Source: Desulfobacula sp. (GTDB lineage Bacteria; Desulfobacterota; Desulfobacteria; Desulfobacterales; Desulfobacteraceae). Taken from it: DNA of 7,151 bases. Position numbers and translations under genes: made by a program. A model generated the notes under the pieces. It ran no database searches and had not been told where the DNA came from. It worked only from the letters and a program-made list of their open reading frames with translations. Of this stretch, positions 4,475 through 7,151 are shown in pieces (position 1 is the first letter of the stretch; every line of letters starts with the position of its first letter). Where the stretch lies: positions 1 to 7,151 of the forward strand of contig NZ_JAIOSW010000072.1 of the NCBI RefSeq assembly GCF_021107415.1, read 5' to 3'.

Positions 4475-7050
4475 TGCTCTGGATACGAATGGCTTTAAAA
4501 GAGCTGATGAAAAACAGGGGGTTTACCCTTTTTTTTATATTAAATCTCTCCCTTGGTCTGGCCGGGTTTATTGCCATCCATTCTTTTGGCAGTTCCCTGA
4601 ACCGCCATTTGGATGAAAATTTAAAGGAAATATTAACGGCAGACCTGGTATTGATCGCCAACAGCCCTTTGACTTTAGAAGAATTGACGCTGGCAAACGA
4701 AGTGCTGGGACAAGACAAAACCCATGCCCGGCTCATCGGATTTTATACCATGGTTAAGGCCAGGGGTAATGCCCGTCTGATACGGGTGATGGCCATTGAT
4801 GATCATTATCCTTTGTATGGTGCCTTCTCTTTGGAAGGCCAAAGTCAAAAAAAGGATATCCAGGAAAGACCCGGAGTGTTCATGACCCGGGACACGGCCT
4901 ATGCCCTGGGCATCCGAAATAAAGCAGATGTGAATACCCCCCTGGTACTGGGCAATAAATTTTTTTGGGTACAGGATTTTTTTACGGTAGATCCGGACAA
5001 ATCTTTGACCGCTGTTGAGCTGGCCCCTAAAATATATATGGGGATTGAGCAATTGGAGGGGACGGGTTTAATCCGGTTTGGAAGCCGGATCAGGTATTCT
5101 CACTATTACCGGTTCAGCAGTGACGCTGATATTCCTGAGTTGACTGCAAAACTTCGCCAGAGATTTGCTGAAAAATACCCGGGACCACCCCGGATCAATA
5201 TCTATGACAGCAGGGATGTTAATAGAGGATTAGGACGTGTGACCGGATATTTTACCGGATATATGGGGCTGGTCAGTGTTGTGGCCCTCTTCCTGGCAGG
5301 TATTGCCACAGCCTATCTGTTCCGGGGCTACCTGAATCTAAAACAACAGGAGATTGCCATTTTAATGAGCATCGGAGCCAAACAACAAGAAATCTATTTT
5401 TATATCAGCTTTCAACTCATCATACTTGGCACCCTGGCCTCATGCCTTTCGGTTTTCATTTCACTGCTCCTGGTTCCTGCCTTTCCCATTATTTTCCAGG
5501 GGCTGATACCTGCCCACATCCGGCTGACCACAGATCCTGTCACCATTGCGCTGGCAGTGGGTATGGGCATGGCCGGCAGCCTGATTTTCTGTTTGCCTGT
5601 TTTTGTTCGTCTTTTTGGGATAAAACCCCTGATGTTGCTCAGGGGAACCAAAGCAGCAGGCAAAAGCAACGTAACGCGTGTGCTATGGCAGATGGCAAGC
5701 TTCCTGCCCGGGCTTGCCGCTTTTTTTCTGGTTTCGGTTGTGGTGGCAGGTTCCATCAGGAACGGGACTGTTTTTGTGACCGGGTTTGCCCTGGCCCTGG
5801 TTTTTTTGTCCGGCATGGGCTGGCTTATTTTTTCAGGCTGTAGAACCCTTTCCGCCACCCGGCATGTGGTGAGGAAAATAGCCTTTCGGAACCTGTTTCG
5901 CAACAAGTGGTCCTCCCTGTCCTGTTTTATCACCATTGCCATGGGCGCATTTTTGATTTCCATCATTCCCCAGGTCCAGAAAGGACTGCAAAACGAGATC
6001 ATGCGGCCGGAAGGTTTGAAAATACCTATTTTTTTTCTGGTGGATATCCAGGATGAACAAAAGATACCGTTTATTGAATTTATCAAGCTTCAGGATGCCG
6101 ACCTGGCCAATATATCTCCCATGGTCAGGGGAAGGATTCTGACGGTGAATCACCAGCCCTTTTATGGTCAAAACAGGGCACTCAAATCCAAGCAGTCTGG
6201 TTCCAGGCATCGGGGTCGGGGCCGGAGACTGGAATTTAATTTTTCCTATCGCGAGAGTCTGGATGTTTCGGAAATTATTGTCCAGGGAAGCCCCCTGTCC
6301 CAAACCCCCTGGGATTTTGAATCAGCCACTCCCTTTGAGATCTCCGTTGAAGAATCTTTTGCCGAACGATATGGTTTGGCCTTGGGGGATTTCATTGGGT
6401 TTGAGATCCAGGGCATCCCCATGGAAGGACAAGTGAAGAATCTGCGCAAGGTCCGGTGGAACAGTTTTCAACCCAATTTTTTTCTGCTTTTCCAGAACGG
6501 GGTTTTGAATGATGCCCCTAAAACCTTTCTGGCTGCCATTTCCCATGTGGCCCGGGAGAACCGTCAGGAATTGAAAAATAGAATTGTAAACGCCTTTCCC
6601 AATGTCTCGGTCATTGATGTGACCCAGATGGCCACCACCTTGCTTGGCATCACGGACAAGCTCTCCTTGTCCATCCGGTTTATGGCCTGGCTGGCTATTG
6701 CAGCAGGGCTTGTTTCCATTTTTTCCATTGCCCGTCATGAGGCCTGGAAAAATGAGAATCAGATCAACCTTTTAAAGATTCTGGGAGCGGATTTTAAAGA
6801 GATCCAGGCCATCACCCTGTTGGAATTCGGATTTATCGGGTTTACTGCAGCCCTGTTTGCCATCCTGTTGAGTTTTGGGTTTTCTCTGGCGATTTCCTGG
6901 TATTTTTTTGACAGCCTCTGGCAGTTTGACCTGGGGGTTTCCCTTTTGATCCTTTTGTTGACCACCTGTATCTGCATGGGCACTGCCCTTACCGCATCCC
7001 GGAAAGTCATGAATACAAAACCGGTCAAGCTTCTGTCAAATACAGGATAG
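4474..7050 (+). CDS. ybbP: FtsX-like ABC permease with duplicated core (YbbP)
   Basis: This 858-residue inner-membrane protein is somewhat longer than E. coli YbbP (about 800). The hydrophobic pattern gives ten membrane helices at roughly 17-38, 261-284, 308-335, 356-380, 408-427, 432-454, 480-500, 733-753, 780-806 and 818-840. Two large extracytoplasmic domains (about 39-260 and 501-732) follow helices 1 and 7. Each half ends in an FtsX-type three-helix bundle, with the coupling motifs QQEIAILMSIGAKQQEI (291-307) and NQINLLKILGADFKEI (762-777). Helices 5-6 link the halves. This is the architecture of the YbbP/LolC-E relatives. The second periplasmic domain carries a very basic stretch (571-585). 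It starts one base before the end of ybbA. With YbbA and exported TesA it probably handles membrane lipids or hydrophobic esters, but the substrate is inferred. Confidence 0.92.
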   Translation: MLWIRMALKELMKNRGFTLFFILNLSLGLAGFIAIHSFGSSLNRHLDENLKEILTADLVLIANSPLTLEELTLANEVLGQDKTHARLIGFYTMVKARGNARLIRVMAIDDHYPLYGAFSLEGQSQKKDIQERPGVFMTRDTAYALGIRNKADVNTPLVLGNKFFWVQDFFTVDPDKSLTAVELAPKIYMGIEQLEGTGLIRFGSRIRYSHYYRFSSDADIPELTAKLRQRFAEKYPGPPRINIYDSRDVNRGLGRVTGYFTGYMGLVSVVALFLAGIATAYLFRGYLNLKQQEIAILMSIGAKQQEIYFYISFQLIILGTLASCLSVFISLLLVPAFPIIFQGLIPAHIRLTTDPVTIALAVGMGMAGSLIFCLPVFVRLFGIKPLMLLRGTKAAGKSNVTRVLWQMASFLPGLAAFFLVSVVVAGSIRNGTVFVTGFALALVFLSGMGWLIFSGCRTLSATRHVVRKIAFRNLFRNKWSSLSCFITIAMGAFLISIIPQVQKGLQNEIMRPEGLKIPIFFLVDIQDEQKIPFIEFIKLQDADLANISPMVRGRILTVNHQPFYGQNRALKSKQSGSRHRGRGRRLEFNFSYRESLDVSEIIVQGSPLSQTPWDFESATPFEISVEESFAERYGLALGDFIGFEIQGIPMEGQVKNLRKVRWNSFQPNFFLLFQNGVLNDAPKTFLAAISHVARENRQELKNRIVNAFPNVSVIDVTQMATTLLGITDKLSLSIRFMAWLAIAAGLVSIFSIARHEAWKNENQINLLKILGADFKEIQAITLLEFGFIGFTAALFAILLSFGFSLAISWYFFDSLWQFDLGVSLLILLLTTCICMGTALTASRKVMNTKPVKLLSNTG

Positions 7051-7065
7051 AGTATGATTCCTTTT

Positions 7066-7151
7066 CTATTCCGGCAGTTTGCCCTTCATTAAATCCGCCA
7101 GTCCGGCAAAGGGGTTGTCGCCACCACCCTTTTCCGAGGAATCCCCTGGCA
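7066..7151 (-). CDS. C-terminal fragment of an unidentified convergent gene
   Basis: On the minus strand an open frame enters from the right edge and ends at a TAG (7068-7066). Its last 28 residues include GGGDNPFAGLADLMKGKLPE, a glycine/acid-rich linker followed by a short helix-like tail. I do not recognise the family. Its stop codon lies only 15 nt beyond the ybbP stop, and no terminator hairpin fits between the two genes, so transcripts from both sides should overlap at their 3' ends. The frame is supported by its convergent position and protein-like composition, but only 86 bases are visible and chance remains possible. Confidence 0.5.
   Translation of the reverse strand, partial: PGDSSEKGGGDNPFAGLADLMKGKLPE

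Noticed and set aside
5412..6086. 224-codon open frame on the minus strand inside ybbP
   Set aside because: It lies wholly inside a gene with a full domain and membrane-helix pattern. Its product is low-complexity basic/proline-rich with no recognisable domain, as expected for a shadow of hydrophobic codons.
7078..7110. TTTGCC/GGCAAA inverted repeat as a terminator for the ybbP operon
   Set aside because: The arms are only 6 bp, separated by 21 bp, with no T-run after them, and they lie inside the convergent coding frame.

Overview
The window looks like a chromosomal segment of an anaerobic Gram-negative bacterium, most likely a Desulfobacteraceae-type sulfate reducer (Desulfobacterota). That is an inference from the protein flavour: a ThyA-fold thymidylate synthase of the divergent type known from archaea, a tesA-ybbA-ybbP envelope module, and moderately AT-rich DNA with very AT-rich spacers. 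No marker gene proves it.

Layout. Positions 1-504 (minus strand) hold a metal-response operon. A CadC-like ArsR/SmtB repressor (160-504) is followed 19 nt later by the first 46 codons of a membrane permease resembling the SO_0444/DUF318 metal-efflux family (1-140, cut by the window edge). Its promoter (536-564) and a TGAACA-N2-TGTTCA operator (518-537) are both readable. Upstream on the same strand, 601-1704 encodes a FAD/NAD(P)-binding oxidoreductase of the thioredoxin-reductase/YpdA type that lacks a CxxC redox pair.

Positions 1705-2363 are a long AT-rich spacer, but not an empty one. On the minus strand it holds a self-contained candidate transcription unit: a promoter with perfect -35 and -10 hexamers but a 15-bp spacer (2055-2081), operator-like repeats around it, an FNR-like palindrome, a 20-codon ORF, a C-rich anti-Shine-Dalgarno segment, and a strong hairpin with a T6 tract (1836-1883). 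This is a candidate small RNA, tiny-peptide gene, or attenuated leader for the oxidoreductase. It is the least explained element in the window.

Positions 2291-7050 (plus strand) are one tight operon. A well-formed promoter (2291-2319) precedes thymidylate synthase (2364-3164), then tesA (3171-3815), ybbA (3812-4474) and ybbP (4474-7050), with a 6-nt gap followed by 4-nt and 1-nt overlaps. TesA is an exported SGNH esterase. YbbA and YbbP form a MacB/LolCDE-like ABC system expected to work on envelope lipids together with TesA. A convergent gene of unknown function ends at 7066, only 15 nt beyond the ybbP stop codon, and runs off the right edge.
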